Positions 42,569 to 51,192 of a DNA stretch of 64,000 nucleotides are shown here, piece after piece; the first letter of the stretch is position 1; each line of letters opens with the position of its first letter. The stretch is from an uncultured beta proteobacterium (lineage in GTDB: Bacteria; Pseudomonadota; Gammaproteobacteria; Burkholderiales; SG8-39). The stretch lies in the NCBI GenBank assembly GCA_903928055.1, contig CAIYPG010000113.1, forward strand, positions 62,001 through 126,000, in the 5' to 3' direction. Below the pieces are notes generated by a model. It did no database searches. It saw only the letters and a list, made by a program, of their open reading frames with translations, and was not told where the DNA came from. The position numbers and the translations under genes are program-made.

Positions 42569-43249
42569 ATGAACAAGAAGAGCACCCAGCGTCCCGCCAA
42601 GGAAAGGCTATTGATCTCGGCTGAGCGTCTGTTCACGGAAAAGGGCTATAACGGCGTCTCCGTGCGGGACATCGCAGCGGGGGCCAAGGTGACGGTGGGT
42701 TCCATCCGATACCACTTCGGATCGAAAGAGGATCTGCTGAAGGCCGTGTTCGAGCGGCTGGTGCGGCCGTTGAGTGAGCAGCGCAGGGGAAGGATCGAGG
42801 GCGTCTACAAGGAGTCCCGCGGACAGGTTCTGGATGTGTGCAAGGTGCTGGAGGCGGCGCTGGAGCCGGTTTTTCGCCTGAGCCGGGAAAACGATACCTA
42901 TCGGAGATTGATCGGGCGTTCGTCGACGGATCCGACTGCGGAAGTCAAGAAATTGATGAGGGAGCTTTACCAGCCTGACAAGACGAATGTCCACAAGGCC
43001 TTGAGAAGGGCCTGCCCGCATCTGCCGCGAACGGAATTCTATTGGAGATACTTCTGCTACTACGGGGCAACGCAGTATGTGCTGGCCGATGTCGGCAGGA
43101 TGCAGATGATCGCCGGAAAGAAGTTTGATTCTTCCGATCCCGATGTGGCGTTGAAATATGTCATTCCCTTTCTCGCGGCCGGAATGCTTGCCCCAAGCAT
43201 CGAAAAGAAAAAACCGAAGAAGAAGGCTGCCCGCAGTCGCCGTTCGTAA
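42569..43249 (+). CDS. TetR-family transcriptional regulator
   Basis: Regulator of 226 aa from ATG 42569 (a TTG start upstream lacks support). The N-terminal HTH reads KERLLISAERLFTEKGYNGVSVRDIAAGAKVTVGSIRYHFGSKEDLLKAVFER. The ligand domain follows, with LEAALEPVFRLSRENDTYRRLIGRSSTDP. The tail is strongly basic (EKKKPKKKAARSRRS), which is unusual. A run of nine G follows the stop codon. It lies directly upstream of the flavin monooxygenase cassette with dyad sequences between, so it is the candidate repressor of that cassette. Confidence 0.9.
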   Translation: MNKKSTQRPAKERLLISAERLFTEKGYNGVSVRDIAAGAKVTVGSIRYHFGSKEDLLKAVFERLVRPLSEQRRGRIEGVYKESRGQVLDVCKVLEAALEPVFRLSRENDTYRRLIGRSSTDPTAEVKKLMRELYQPDKTNVHKALRRACPHLPRTEFYWRYFCYYGATQYVLADVGRMQMIAGKKFDSSDPDVALKYVIPFLAAGMLAPSIEKKKPKKKAARSRRS

Positions 43250-43352
43250 GGGGGGGGGCGACGCATTCTCATTTCCCGGGAGTGGCTCTCGGTAGATGAG
43301 GCAGGCCAATCATGGTGGCAGCGTTGAAGCGGGAAGTGTCAGGCCATTTACT

Positions 43353-43364
43353 ATACAATTGTAT
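43353..43364. promoter_or_regulatory. 12-bp palindrome upstream of the monooxygenase
   Basis: ATACAATTGTAT is a perfect palindrome in a strongly AT-rich intergenic region between the TetR gene and the flavin monooxygenase gene. It is a candidate operator or part of a promoter (TATACA/TATTGT). Assignment is by symmetry only. Confidence 0.4.
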
Positions 43365-43459
43365 TGTTATTCAACCCTGTAGCTGAATCGGATATTCGGG
43401 CAGGGCGTTGAGTGATTGCCGCTCAATGGCAGCAATGAGGCCTTGCTGCCGTTGCAAAA

Positions 43460-43478
43460 TTGAATGATTGCTATTCAA
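43460..43478. promoter_or_regulatory. Inverted repeat TTGAAT-N7-ATTCAA near the monooxygenase start
   Basis: TTGAAT at 43460-43465 and ATTCAA at 43473-43478 form a 6-7-6 dyad 37 bases before the start codon at 43515. A further TATTCAA half-site occurs at about 43368-43374. Dyads of 15-20 bases like this are typical TetR operators, and a TetR gene is immediately upstream. Confidence 0.45.
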
Positions 43479-43514
43479 ACGTATAATTGGATTTGATTTT
43501 TGGAAAGGCTTTGC

Positions 43515-45167
43515 ATGTCGCGCTCGATTGAAACGCCGGTCCTGATCGTGGGTGCCGGACCGGTGGGGTTGTGCATGGCCCTGGATCTTGGATGGCGGGG
43601 CGTGAATGGCCTGCTCATCGAGCAGACCGACGGCAAACTGGAGTACTCCAAGATCGGCCACATCGCCGTGCGCACCATGGAGTTCTTCCGCCGCTGGGGT
43701 ATCGCCCGGGCGGTGCGCGAAGCGGGGTTCCCTGATGACTTCCGCATGTCGCGGGTGATATGCACCGACGTCAAGAGTCTGCCGCTGCATATCGAAGAAC
43801 ATGCCTGCCTGCGCGACATGCCAGTGCCGGCGTATTCCTGCGAAAAAAAGCAGCGCTGCCCGCAGCACTGGCTGCAGCCCATTCTGCAGCAATCGCTAGC
43901 CCACTATCCATCGGTAACGGCGAAGTATGGTTGGGAACTGGAGTCGTTCGAGGAGTTTCCGGACCATGTGGAGGCGCGGGTGCGCGACCTGGCTGCCGAT
44001 GAGGTGGTCAATGTCCGGGCGCAATACCTCGTGGCCTGTGATGGCATTGCCAGCGAGGTGCGCGAGTCGATGGGCATTGCGATGCATGGCAATCCCAAGC
44101 TGAGCTACTCCATCGGCGTGACTGCGCGCATTCCCGACATGCTCGAGCATTGCCATTACGGTCCGGCCGAGCGCTTCATATTCCTCGGGCCCGAAGGCAC
44201 CTGGGGCAACCTCACCACGGTCGACGGGCGTGACCTGTGGCGCCTGACGGTGCTGGGTGCCGAGAACAAACTTGACCTCGATACCTTTGACCCGGTGGCC
44301 TGGATTCGACGCGGTCTGGGCCGATCCGATGCGCAGGTCGAAGTGCTGCATGTGCTGCCCTGGCGTCGCCGCGAAATGATTGCCGACCGGTTCGGAGATG
44401 GCCGCGTTCTGCTTGCGGGAGATTCCGCCCATGGCATGTCGCCCACCGGTGGCATGGGGATGAATACCGGCGTGGGCGACGTGGTCGACCTTGGCTGGAA
44501 GCTCGAGGCGCTGCTCTCGGGCTGGGGAGGCGAAGAACTGATTCCGTCTTACGAGGTTGAGCGCAAACCCGTGGCGGTGCGCAATGCCGCATCCTCCACC
44601 AGCAATTTCAAGGTGCTGACTTCGCCGAAGAACTGCGCGCAGATCCTCGACAAGACAGAAGAAGGCGAACGCACCCGGCGCGAGATCAGCGCCCAGTTCA
44701 CCGAAGCCATGCGTGCCAGCTACTGGGAACCCTCCGGCATCCAGATGGGTTATCGCTATGAAGGTTCGCCCATTGTCGTTGAGGATGGCACGCCTCCGCC
44801 GGCGGACCAGCCGAAGTACGTGCAGACGTCCCGCCCGGGTGCGCGCGCGCCGCATGCCTGGCTGGCCGACGGCCGCTCCATGCTTGATCTGTTTGGCAAG
44901 GGCTTTGTGCTGCTTGCCTTTCCTCAAGCAGAGGATGCGGACATCGATCGATTGAAGGCGGCGGCCGCGGATTGCCGGATGCCGCTGCAGGTTCAACGGC
45001 TGGATGACAAGCAGATTGCCGGACTTTACGAAATGCCGTTGGTGCTGGTGCGCCCCGATGGACATGTGGCCTGGCGAGGCAGTGCGGTTGATGATGGGCA
45101 ACGCATCGTCGACCTTGTGCGTGGCGCCTCGGGCTCAAGCAGACAGAACTTAAAGGAGGCAGCATGA
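43515..45167 (+). CDS. FAD-dependent aromatic-ring monooxygenase
   Basis: Group A flavin hydroxylase, 550 aa, resembling MhpA/phenol hydroxylases. The Rossmann FAD site is VLIVGAGPVGLCMALDLGWRG at about residue 8-28. The second FAD motif is GRVLLAGDSAHGMSPTGGMGMNTGVGDVVDLGWKL near 300-335. A C-terminal thioredoxin-like domain (about 450-540; ADGRSMLDLFGKGFVLLAF, VLVRPDGHVAWRG) matches the phenol-hydroxylase dimerisation domain. It probably hydroxylates a phenolic or aromatic acid. GGAAAGG precedes ATG 43515. A Bug gene overlaps its stop by four bases, so uptake and hydroxylation are translationally coupled. Confidence 0.92.
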   Translation: MSRSIETPVLIVGAGPVGLCMALDLGWRGVNGLLIEQTDGKLEYSKIGHIAVRTMEFFRRWGIARAVREAGFPDDFRMSRVICTDVKSLPLHIEEHACLRDMPVPAYSCEKKQRCPQHWLQPILQQSLAHYPSVTAKYGWELESFEEFPDHVEARVRDLAADEVVNVRAQYLVACDGIASEVRESMGIAMHGNPKLSYSIGVTARIPDMLEHCHYGPAERFIFLGPEGTWGNLTTVDGRDLWRLTVLGAENKLDLDTFDPVAWIRRGLGRSDAQVEVLHVLPWRRREMIADRFGDGRVLLAGDSAHGMSPTGGMGMNTGVGDVVDLGWKLEALLSGWGGEELIPSYEVERKPVAVRNAASSTSNFKVLTSPKNCAQILDKTEEGERTRREISAQFTEAMRASYWEPSGIQMGYRYEGSPIVVEDGTPPPADQPKYVQTSRPGARAPHAWLADGRSMLDLFGKGFVLLAFPQAEDADIDRLKAAAADCRMPLQVQRLDDKQIAGLYEMPLVLVRPDGHVAWRGSAVDDGQRIVDLVRGASGSSRQNLKEAA

Positions 45168-46126
45168 AACCAAGTCACATCACCTTTTCCCTTGTGGCCG
45201 TCATGGCCCTCGCTTCCGGTGCCGTTCACGCACAGAACTATCCGAACAAACCGCTTCGTCTTGTCACCGTGGAGGTCGGCGGCGGCAACGACAGCATTGC
45301 CCGTCTGATCGCGCAGTACATCAGTCCCGGACTGGGACAGCAGGTGCTGGTCGACAACCGCGGCGGGGCGAATGGCATCCTTGCGGTGGACAATGTGGCC
45401 AAGTCTCCTCCGGATGGCTACACCCTCTTGAGCTACAGCGGTTCCATGTGGACGCTGCCTTTCATGCAGAGCGTGCCCTACGATCCGGTGCATGACTTCG
45501 CGCCCATTTCGCTGGCGGTGACCTCGCCCAACATTCTCGTCATCCATCCGGACGTGCCGGCGAAGAACGTCAAGGAACTGATTGCGTTCGCCAAGGCCAA
45601 TCCCGGCAAGCTCAACTACTCCTCCGTGGCCTCGGGTTCCTCCGGGCACCTGACGAGCGAACTGTTCAAGTCCATGGCCGGCGTGGACATCGTGCGCGTG
45701 CTCTACAAGGGCGGCGGGCCTGCCATGACCGATCTGGTCAGCGGTCGCGTGCAGGTGTCTTTCTCGTCGGCCGCGTCGGCCATGCGTTTCATCCAGTCGG
45801 GCAAACTCAAGGCGCTTGCGGTGAGCAGCGCCAAGCCTTCGGCACTGGCTCCGGGTGTGCCGCCGGTAGCCTCCGAGGGATTGCCCGGCTTTGACATGGC
45901 TGCGCAGTATGGCCTTTTTGCGCCGGCCAAAACACCGACCGCCATCATCAACCGGCTGTATCAGGAGACGGCGAAGTCGCTCAATGCTCCGCAGGCCAGG
46001 CAGCAGTTTCTCAATCAGGGCACTGAAGTGGTGGCAAGCACGCCGCAGGAATTGGCCGCAACCATCGAATCCGAGCGGTCCAAGCTGGGCAAGCTGATCA
46101 AGGAAGCCGGAATCACTTCTGACTGA
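45164..46126 (+). CDS. Bug-family periplasmic solute receptor
   Basis: Fourth Bug receptor, 320 aa. It starts at an ATGA overlap with the monooxygenase stop and has a strong AAAGGAGG site. Signal peptide at residues 1-24 (ALASGAVHAQ), then NYPNKPLRLVTVEVGGGNDSIAR. DNRGGANGILAVD, DGYTLLSYSGSMWTLP and VPPVASEGLPGFDM follow. Tight coupling to a ring hydroxylase on one side and two cupin-rubredoxin genes on the other suggests an aromatic carboxylate ligand. No membrane transport component is adjacent. Confidence 0.92.
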   Translation: MKPSHITFSLVAVMALASGAVHAQNYPNKPLRLVTVEVGGGNDSIARLIAQYISPGLGQQVLVDNRGGANGILAVDNVAKSPPDGYTLLSYSGSMWTLPFMQSVPYDPVHDFAPISLAVTSPNILVIHPDVPAKNVKELIAFAKANPGKLNYSSVASGSSGHLTSELFKSMAGVDIVRVLYKGGGPAMTDLVSGRVQVSFSSAASAMRFIQSGKLKALAVSSAKPSALAPGVPPVASEGLPGFDMAAQYGLFAPAKTPTAIINRLYQETAKSLNAPQARQQFLNQGTEVVASTPQELAATIESERSKLGKLIKEAGITSD

Positions 46127-46165
46127 ACGCCATGCGCCATTGAATGGCGGAAAGGTGGAGGAACC

Positions 46166-47104
46166 ATGCCGCAGATCGTGTCTCACGACGAAGTCAAGGG
46201 AAGCCGTACCCAGCGCGACGTGGAGGAAGGGCGGCACCATGTGGGCCGCACCGATTTCATCGTTGCCCCGAAGGAGCGTGCCGACCTGCCGCAGGCCTTT
46301 CTCATCGACAGCACGCCAGGCCGGCGGCTGCGCACCCACTTTCATGAAGTGGACCAGTTTCAGGTCGTGGTCTCTGGAGACGGCCGCCTCGCGCAGCATG
46401 ACCTCGCAAAAGGCGGCGTTCATTTCGCCCGCGGTTTCACGCCGTATGGCGCCATCACCATGGGAAGTCAGGGACTGTCGTTCATGACGCTGCGCGCCCG
46501 TCGCGATCCGGGCAAGGCACAGTTCATTCCGGAACGGCTGTCGCGCCTCGAAGAAGTGAAGCATCGTCAGCCTTGGCAGATCACGCGCATGCCGCAGTTT
46601 CATCCGGCAAAGGAGGGCGTTGCGCTGGAGCCCATTGCCGGTCTTCGCGACGACCGGGGCCTTGCCGGATGGTCGTTGACGCTGGCACCGGGCGCCAGCG
46701 CCGTCCTTCCCTCCGCAGCCGCAAGCGACGGCCAATTCCTTGTCGTGCTCGAGGGCAGTCTGTTGCAGGAAGGGCGATCCTATCCATATCCTTCCGTCGC
46801 CTATGTCGCCCCGGATGAGCCGGCGATGACCGCAGTTGCCGGCCCCGGCGGACTGAAAGCCGTGCTGCTCAGTTTTCCTGTTCCGCAAAACGCTGCCGCC
46901 GTTGCCGGCGTGAAAGTGCAGCGTCCGTCGACGGCGGAAGACAAGGCATGGCATTGCGCGCTCTGCAACTTCATCTACGATGAGGCGGCCGGCCTTCCGG
47001 AGCAGGGGATTGCGCCGGGCACGCCATGGGCTGACGTTCCCGAGGACTGGAAATGCCCCGATTGCGAGGCGGTGAAAAGCCAGTTTGAACTCGTGGAATT
47101 CTGA
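46166..47104 (+). CDS. Cupin-like protein fused to rubredoxin (copy 1)
   Basis: Protein of 312 aa joining two domains seldom found together. Residues about 25-250 form a bicupin-like region. The first metal-type motif is [14 protein letters not shown] (His58, His60, Asp63, Gln64), with a third His86 in [13 protein letters not shown]. Residues 262-312 are a full rubredoxin with Cys264, 267, 297 and 300 ([15 protein letters not shown]...[15 protein letters not shown]). The Gly after the second Cys is Asn and that after the fourth is Glu, unusual for rubredoxins. A metal-dependent oxygenase with built-in electron donor is a reasonable guess; no substrate is evident. It is followed by a paralogue. 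Confidence 0.85.
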   Translation: MPQIVSHDEVKGSRTQRDVEEGRHHVGRTDFIVAPKERADLPQAFLIDSTPGRRLRTHFHEVDQFQVVVSGDGRLAQHDLAKGGVHFARGFTPYGAITMGSQGLSFMTLRARRDPGKAQFIPERLSRLEEVKHRQPWQITRMPQFHPAKEGVALEPIAGLRDDRGLAGWSLTLAPGASAVLPSAAASDGQFLVVLEGSLLQEGRSYPYPSVAYVAPDEPAMTAVAGPGGLKAVLLSFPVPQNAAAVAGVKVQRPSTAEDKAWHCALCNFIYDEAAGLPEQGIAPGTPWADVPEDWKCPDCEAVKSQFELVEF

Positions 47105-47171
47105 TCGAGATATCGCTCGATTGCGCTTGAACCACAACGAACTGAACTGAAGCGACATATCAGGAGGCAAC

Positions 47172-48113
47172 ATGCCCAAACTCACCGCTTATCAGGATGT
47201 TCCCAATCCACGCGTCGAACGCAAGATGGCCAACGGGCACTTCTCCTGGCGCACCCATTTCATGAAGCCGGATCCTGATTCCGATGTGGATTATCCGCAG
47301 GCGTTTCTGGCCGAGGGCACGGCCGGGCGCCTGCTTCGTTCGCATTTCCATGTCGTTGATCAGTTCCAGGTGATCTGGAACGGCGGCGGAACCTTGGGCG
47401 CACATCCGCTCGATTTCGGGACCGTGCATTTCTCGCGTGCCCACACGCCCTATGGCCCCATCCGCTACAGCGAAAAGGGACTGGGTTTCCTTACCTTGCG
47501 GGCGCACCGTGACCCGGGCGCGAATTACATGCCGGACAAGCGCGACCTGCTGGATCAGGTCAGGGACCGCAAGCCCTGGCAGGTCACCGCAGTGCCCAAT
47601 TTCAGCCTGCGGCCGGGTGGGAACGGTGTGGCGATAGAGGCGATCAAGGGCATGCAGGACGAGCGCGGGTTGGCGGCTTTCTCACTGGTGATGAGGCCGG
47701 GTGCGCAGGCTTACTCGATCGATCCGTCCAGGGGCGATGGCCAGTACATCCTCGTCATGAGGGGCGGCATCATGCACGAGGGTGATCACAAGAAGAGCCT
47801 GACCGTGATCTGGGTGGATAAAAATGACAAGCCCTTTCACCTCGTCGCCGGGCCCGACGGTGCACAGATACTCATCCTGAATTACCCCGTCCCCGGCGGC
47901 GGCATCCCCGAAGCGGCCCAGCCTGTAGCGGCCGACGGCAGGGGCGCGTTCAAGGCCTATCAATGCATTCTCTGCGCCTTTGTGTACGACGAGGTCAAAG
48001 GCTATCCGCATGCCGGCATCGCCCCGGGAACGCGCTGGGCTGATGTGCCCGAAACCTTCGAGTGTCCGGATTGTGAGGCGAGGAAATCAGACTTCGAGAT
48101 GATCGAGTTCTGA
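47172..48113 (+). CDS. Cupin-like protein fused to rubredoxin (copy 2)
   Basis: Paralogue of the preceding gene, 313 aa, aligned without gaps around the first site: His58, His60, Asp63, Gln64 ([16 protein letters not shown]) and His86 ([12 protein letters not shown]). The second half carries [26 protein letters not shown] as in copy 1. The rubredoxin domain is residues 263-313 with Cys265, 268, 298 and 301; here Ala and Glu replace the two usual glycines. AGGAGGC precedes the start. The pair probably forms a heteromer or handles successive intermediates after the flavin hydroxylase. The gene ends the operon; an ACCACG/CGTGGT hairpin follows at 48168-48187. Confidence 0.85.
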   Translation: MPKLTAYQDVPNPRVERKMANGHFSWRTHFMKPDPDSDVDYPQAFLAEGTAGRLLRSHFHVVDQFQVIWNGGGTLGAHPLDFGTVHFSRAHTPYGPIRYSEKGLGFLTLRAHRDPGANYMPDKRDLLDQVRDRKPWQVTAVPNFSLRPGGNGVAIEAIKGMQDERGLAAFSLVMRPGAQAYSIDPSRGDGQYILVMRGGIMHEGDHKKSLTVIWVDKNDKPFHLVAGPDGAQILILNYPVPGGGIPEAAQPVAADGRGAFKAYQCILCAFVYDEVKGYPHAGIAPGTRWADVPETFECPDCEARKSDFEMIEF

Positions 48114-48208
48114 TGCTCGAGAGCAACGCCGTCAGTTCCGTGACGACAGTCGGGCCTGAGGCAGCCGACCACGTAGTTTTTCGTGGTGATTGCGTGATGT
48201 AACCGGGG

Positions 48209-48222
48209 TTGACGTGGGTCAA
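48209..48222 (+). promoter_or_regulatory. FNR/Dnr-type box upstream of the diguanylate cyclase
   Basis: TTGAC-GTGG-GTCAA is a perfect dyad of FNR/Dnr type. Its centre (48215.5) is about 31 bases from a TAGTCT -10 at 48244-48249, so the transcript would start near 48257, the -41.5 spacing of class II activation. This favours one of the later ATG codons (48283 or 48295) as the true start of the GGDEF gene. Confidence 0.6.
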
Positions 48223-48255
48223 ACGGCACCGATGGGGATTTCGTAGTCTCGTGTA

Positions 48256-49503
48256 ATGCGGAAAGCGATTGTGCCTTTTGCAATGGCAACAGATATGGAA
48301 CTCGATCTACGCAGCCTTTACCTGATGTCGGTGCTGGTCTCGCTGTCGCTGGCCGGGATTACCCTGTTCTTTGGGTGGCGCGACACCGAAAACCGCGCCA
48401 TACGCGACTGGGGGGTGAGCACGCTCGTGGTCGCCATTGGTCTTGCAATGGTCATGCTGCGTGGCGCCGTGTCGGAGTTTCTCAGCCAGTTGCTGGGCGA
48501 CACGCTGCTGATCACTGGCGCGACGTTGGCCTATCGCAGTTTTCTTGTTTACCGCGCGGAGCCCACCCGTGACCCAGCGGGCTGGTTGCTGGTTCTCGCG
48601 GTCACCGGGATGCTGGCTCTGGGAGACGCCGCGATTGCCAAGGCGTCGCTGCGCAGTGCCATTGTCAGCGGTGTCTTGTGCGCGCAGATGTGGCGCATTT
48701 CGTGGATCGTGGGCTATCGACCGCTGCCGGTTGCCGTTCTGCCACAGCGCTTCACGGCAGGGTCCTACCTGCTGTTTGGTGCGCTGTTCCTGATGCGTAC
48801 GGTCTTTACGCTATTCCGGCCCCCCGAGGGGTTCTCGGTCATGTCGATAAGTTTCTCCGATGCGGTCATGATCGGCGGTGGCACGGTGATGTGGATCAGC
48901 GCGACCCTGGGGGTGATGTGGATGGCAATCGGGCGCCAGCAGGCGATATTGGAGCTCCTGGCTTCACACGACCCGCTTACCAGCGCACTGAATCGCAGTG
49001 CGATGGCCGAGGCGTTCGAGCGCGAAAAATACCGCTGCAGCCGCACCAAAGGCGGATTTGCGGTGGCCCTGTTCGACATTGATCATTTCAAGCGTTTCAA
49101 CGATGACTACGGTCATCTGGTTGGTGACCGCGTGCTCAAGTCACTGGTTCAGTCCTTGAAGGGCATGGTCCGGCAGAATGACCTCGTCGGACGCTATGGC
49201 GGCGAGGAGTTCGTGATCCTCATGCCCGATACCGAATTGTCTGTTGCGGCGCAGGTGGCGGAGCGGGCGCGCAAGCGCATTGAAGCCGATGGGTTCGTAA
49301 AGGGCGGGAGGGTGTTGCCGCTGACTGTCAGCGCGGGCATTGCGGAGTTTCCCGAGCACGGCTCCGACTGGGACGGCTTGCTGGGTGCAGCGGACTCGGC
49401 CATGTATCGCGCCAAGGCGAATGGGCGCAACTGCATTGTCGTTGCAGAGGGTGGCAGGGGCGAACCTGCCCCGCCGGGACAGACTATTCAGCAATTCGAC
49501 TGA
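48256..49503 (+). CDS. Membrane-bound diguanylate cyclase
   Basis: Cyclic di-GMP synthase of up to 415 aa. About six hydrophobic helices occupy residues 15-230 (LYLMSVLVSLSLAGITLFFGW, then AIGLAMVMLRGAVSEFL and others). The GGDEF domain runs from about 245 to 400: DPLTSALNRSAM, ALFDIDHFKRFNDDYGHLVGDRVL and the active site RYGGEEFVILMPDT, a functional GGEEF. No I-site RxxD is obvious immediately upstream of GGEEF. I list the longest ATG start, but a promoter pattern suggests ATG 48283 or 48295. An FNR-type box lies upstream, linking cyclic di-GMP to oxygen or nitric oxide. Confidence 0.9.
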   Translation: MRKAIVPFAMATDMELDLRSLYLMSVLVSLSLAGITLFFGWRDTENRAIRDWGVSTLVVAIGLAMVMLRGAVSEFLSQLLGDTLLITGATLAYRSFLVYRAEPTRDPAGWLLVLAVTGMLALGDAAIAKASLRSAIVSGVLCAQMWRISWIVGYRPLPVAVLPQRFTAGSYLLFGALFLMRTVFTLFRPPEGFSVMSISFSDAVMIGGGTVMWISATLGVMWMAIGRQQAILELLASHDPLTSALNRSAMAEAFEREKYRCSRTKGGFAVALFDIDHFKRFNDDYGHLVGDRVLKSLVQSLKGMVRQNDLVGRYGGEEFVILMPDTELSVAAQVAERARKRIEADGFVKGGRVLPLTVSAGIAEFPEHGSDWDGLLGAADSAMYRAKANGRNCIVVAEGGRGEPAPPGQTIQQFD

Positions 49504-49532
49504 TCCCGGTCAGGGGCCGGGCGCTACGGTGG

Positions 49533-49736
49533 TCAGGCGGCGGCGCCGCGTTCCACCTCTTCGTCGTATTTGGCCAACTCGCTGTCGATCGGGTTCGACT
49601 TCCTGGCATCCAGGAGCGAGGCACGGCGCGGCAGATGGGAACTCTCAAGGCGTCGCGCAGCTTCAAGCGCAACGCCGGGATTGGTCATGAGGACAAAGGG
49701 TGTGGTCATATCGCGGTCTGTTGTGAGGCGGCGCAT
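49533..49736 (-). CDS. Small hypothetical protein
   Basis: Frame of 67 codons from ATG 49736 (or 58 from ATG 49709, starting TTPFVLMTNPGVALEAA). It is mildly amphipathic with helical segments VALEAARRLESSHLPRRASLLDARK and PIDSELAKYDEEVERGAAA. No signal peptide, membrane segment or known domain. The codon use is ordinary for the region, which weakly supports it being real. It is convergent with the diguanylate cyclase gene. I do not recognise the family. Confidence 0.45.
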   Translation of the reverse strand: MRRLTTDRDMTTPFVLMTNPGVALEAARRLESSHLPRRASLLDARKSNPIDSELAKYDEEVERGAAA

Positions 49737-50112
49737 ATCATCAGGTATGGGGGTTGCTACCGCCGGTTTAAAGTCCTGCCCGGAAACTTCAGGGTTGCGG
49801 TAATTATCGCTGAAAAATTCAATTGAAACAATACCCTGCATAAAATGAGAGGCATTTCCAAAGGGCTGTTTTGGCAGTTTTGTCTGGTAAAACAGATGCT
49901 TCGATACACTTCTCTGACAGCCCCGGCGGGTCGCGGGTTCCTGTACTTTTCTGACAAAAAGGGGTGTTTCCGGCCATAAGGCTGGAAGGGCATGAGCGGA
50001 ATGCCGGTCATGCAAACCTGATTTGTGCAAGTGCGGGGATTCCCGAACCCGGGCCGGGCGGGGATACTCAGGGCCGGCGGCGCACATGAAAACGAAAAGC
50101 GGAAAACGCAAT
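49737..50112. other. Gene-free region upstream of a Bug gene
   Basis: About 375 bases with lower GC than the surroundings in its first half (AATTCAATTGAAACAATACC at 49814-49833). No frame shows coding character. It must contain the promoters for the small gene on the minus strand and the Bug gene on the plus strand. An imperfect dyad, ATGCAAA...TTTGTGCA, lies near 50009-50030. A tandem repeat follows directly. Confidence 0.5.
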
Positions 50113-50143
50113 AGCGGCAATAGCGGCAAAAGCGGCAAAAGCG
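50113..50143. repeat. Tandem 9-bp repeats in a Bug leader
   Basis: AGCGGCAAT, AGCGGCAAA, AGCGGCAAA and a partial AGCG at 50113-50143, ending 21 bases before the Bug start codon at 50165 and eight bases before the AAGGAGGAGG ribosome site. Copy-number changes of 9 would shift spacing without affecting any frame. Confidence 0.85.
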
Positions 50144-50164
50144 TGCTTTAAGGAGGAGGTTGTC

Positions 50165-51142
50165 ATGAATACATCCAGAGCGTGGGCAATTGCCATGGTG
50201 TTGTCCGCGTTGTGCGCGGGAGTGGCCATGACCGCGGCGGCGCAGGACTTTCCGGCCAGGCCGGTGCGGCTGGTTTCCATCTTTGCGGCCGGATCCTCGA
50301 CGGACGTGAATGCGCGCTTTGCCGCGCAAAAACTGGGCGAACAACTGGGCCAACCGGTGGTGGTCGAAAACAATGGCGGTGCCGGTGGGCTGCTTGCGAT
50401 GCGCAGTGTGGCGCGCACCCAGCCACCGGGCTACACACTGCTTTATACGACCAATGGCCTGGTTGGCAATCTGTATGTCTACAAGGAACCGGGCTACAGG
50501 CTCGAGGACTACACCATCGTCGGGCCGGTCGGGCTGAGCGCCTACGGGATGATGGTGCACAGTACTGTTCCGGTGAAAAACCTGGCGGAGTTGATCGCCT
50601 ATGCCAAGGCCAATCCGGGGAGGTTGAATTTCGGCACTGTGGGGCCGACTGCCGGCAGCAGCATCCTTCCCGAGCGCCTCATGCTCGCCGCCGGCATCGA
50701 CATGGTGGGCGTGCCGTTCAAGGGGGGTGATCCGGCCGGGGCTGCGTTGCTGGCCGGCGACATCCAGGTTTACTTCGCCACCTTTGGCACCACGCGCAGC
50801 CGCATCAGGACCGGCAAGGTGCGCGGACTGGCAGTCAGCAGTGAGCAACGATCCCCTTTGTTGCCCGACCTGCCGACGTTCAGGGAGCTGGGTTATCCGA
50901 CCATGGCGCTCGGTGTGTGGAACGCCATCTTCGTGCCATCCGCCGCGTCCCGGACTGCCGTCCAGAAGCTGCAGGAGGCCATGACGAAGGTCAATGCCAC
51001 GGCCGATATGAAGGCGCAACTCGAGCGCATGGAGTTCGAATCCTGGCCCGGCACGCTGGATCAGTTCACGGCCTACATCAAGGCCGAGGGCACGGCCATC
51101 GGCGAGGACATCAAGCGGCTTAAAATCCCGATGCAGGATTGA
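50165..51142 (+). CDS. Bug-family periplasmic solute receptor
   Basis: Fifth Bug receptor, 325 aa. A strong AAGGAGGAGG site lies ahead of ATG 50165. Signal peptide at residues 1-28 (AIAMVLSALCAGVAMTAAAQ), then DFPARPVRLVSIFAAGSSTDVNAR. Unlike most family members the ligand loop is GSSTD instead of GG-x-D. ENNGGAGGLLAMR and LPDLPTFRELGYPT are typical. It is followed 50 bases later by an SDR gene on the same strand, which probably acts on the imported acid or a product of it. Confidence 0.9.
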   Translation: MNTSRAWAIAMVLSALCAGVAMTAAAQDFPARPVRLVSIFAAGSSTDVNARFAAQKLGEQLGQPVVVENNGGAGGLLAMRSVARTQPPGYTLLYTTNGLVGNLYVYKEPGYRLEDYTIVGPVGLSAYGMMVHSTVPVKNLAELIAYAKANPGRLNFGTVGPTAGSSILPERLMLAAGIDMVGVPFKGGDPAGAALLAGDIQVYFATFGTTRSRIRTGKVRGLAVSSEQRSPLLPDLPTFRELGYPTMALGVWNAIFVPSAASRTAVQKLQEAMTKVNATADMKAQLERMEFESWPGTLDQFTAYIKAEGTAIGEDIKRLKIPMQD

Positions 51143-51192
51143 TCCGGGCCGGGTTCTCCGGCCCGGCAACATGACAACAAGGACGGCAATTC

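Noticed and set aside
45026-47185. 719-codon minus-strand frame
   Set aside because: Covers the Bug and cupin-rubredoxin genes in antisense; GC-rich codon bias creates such frames.
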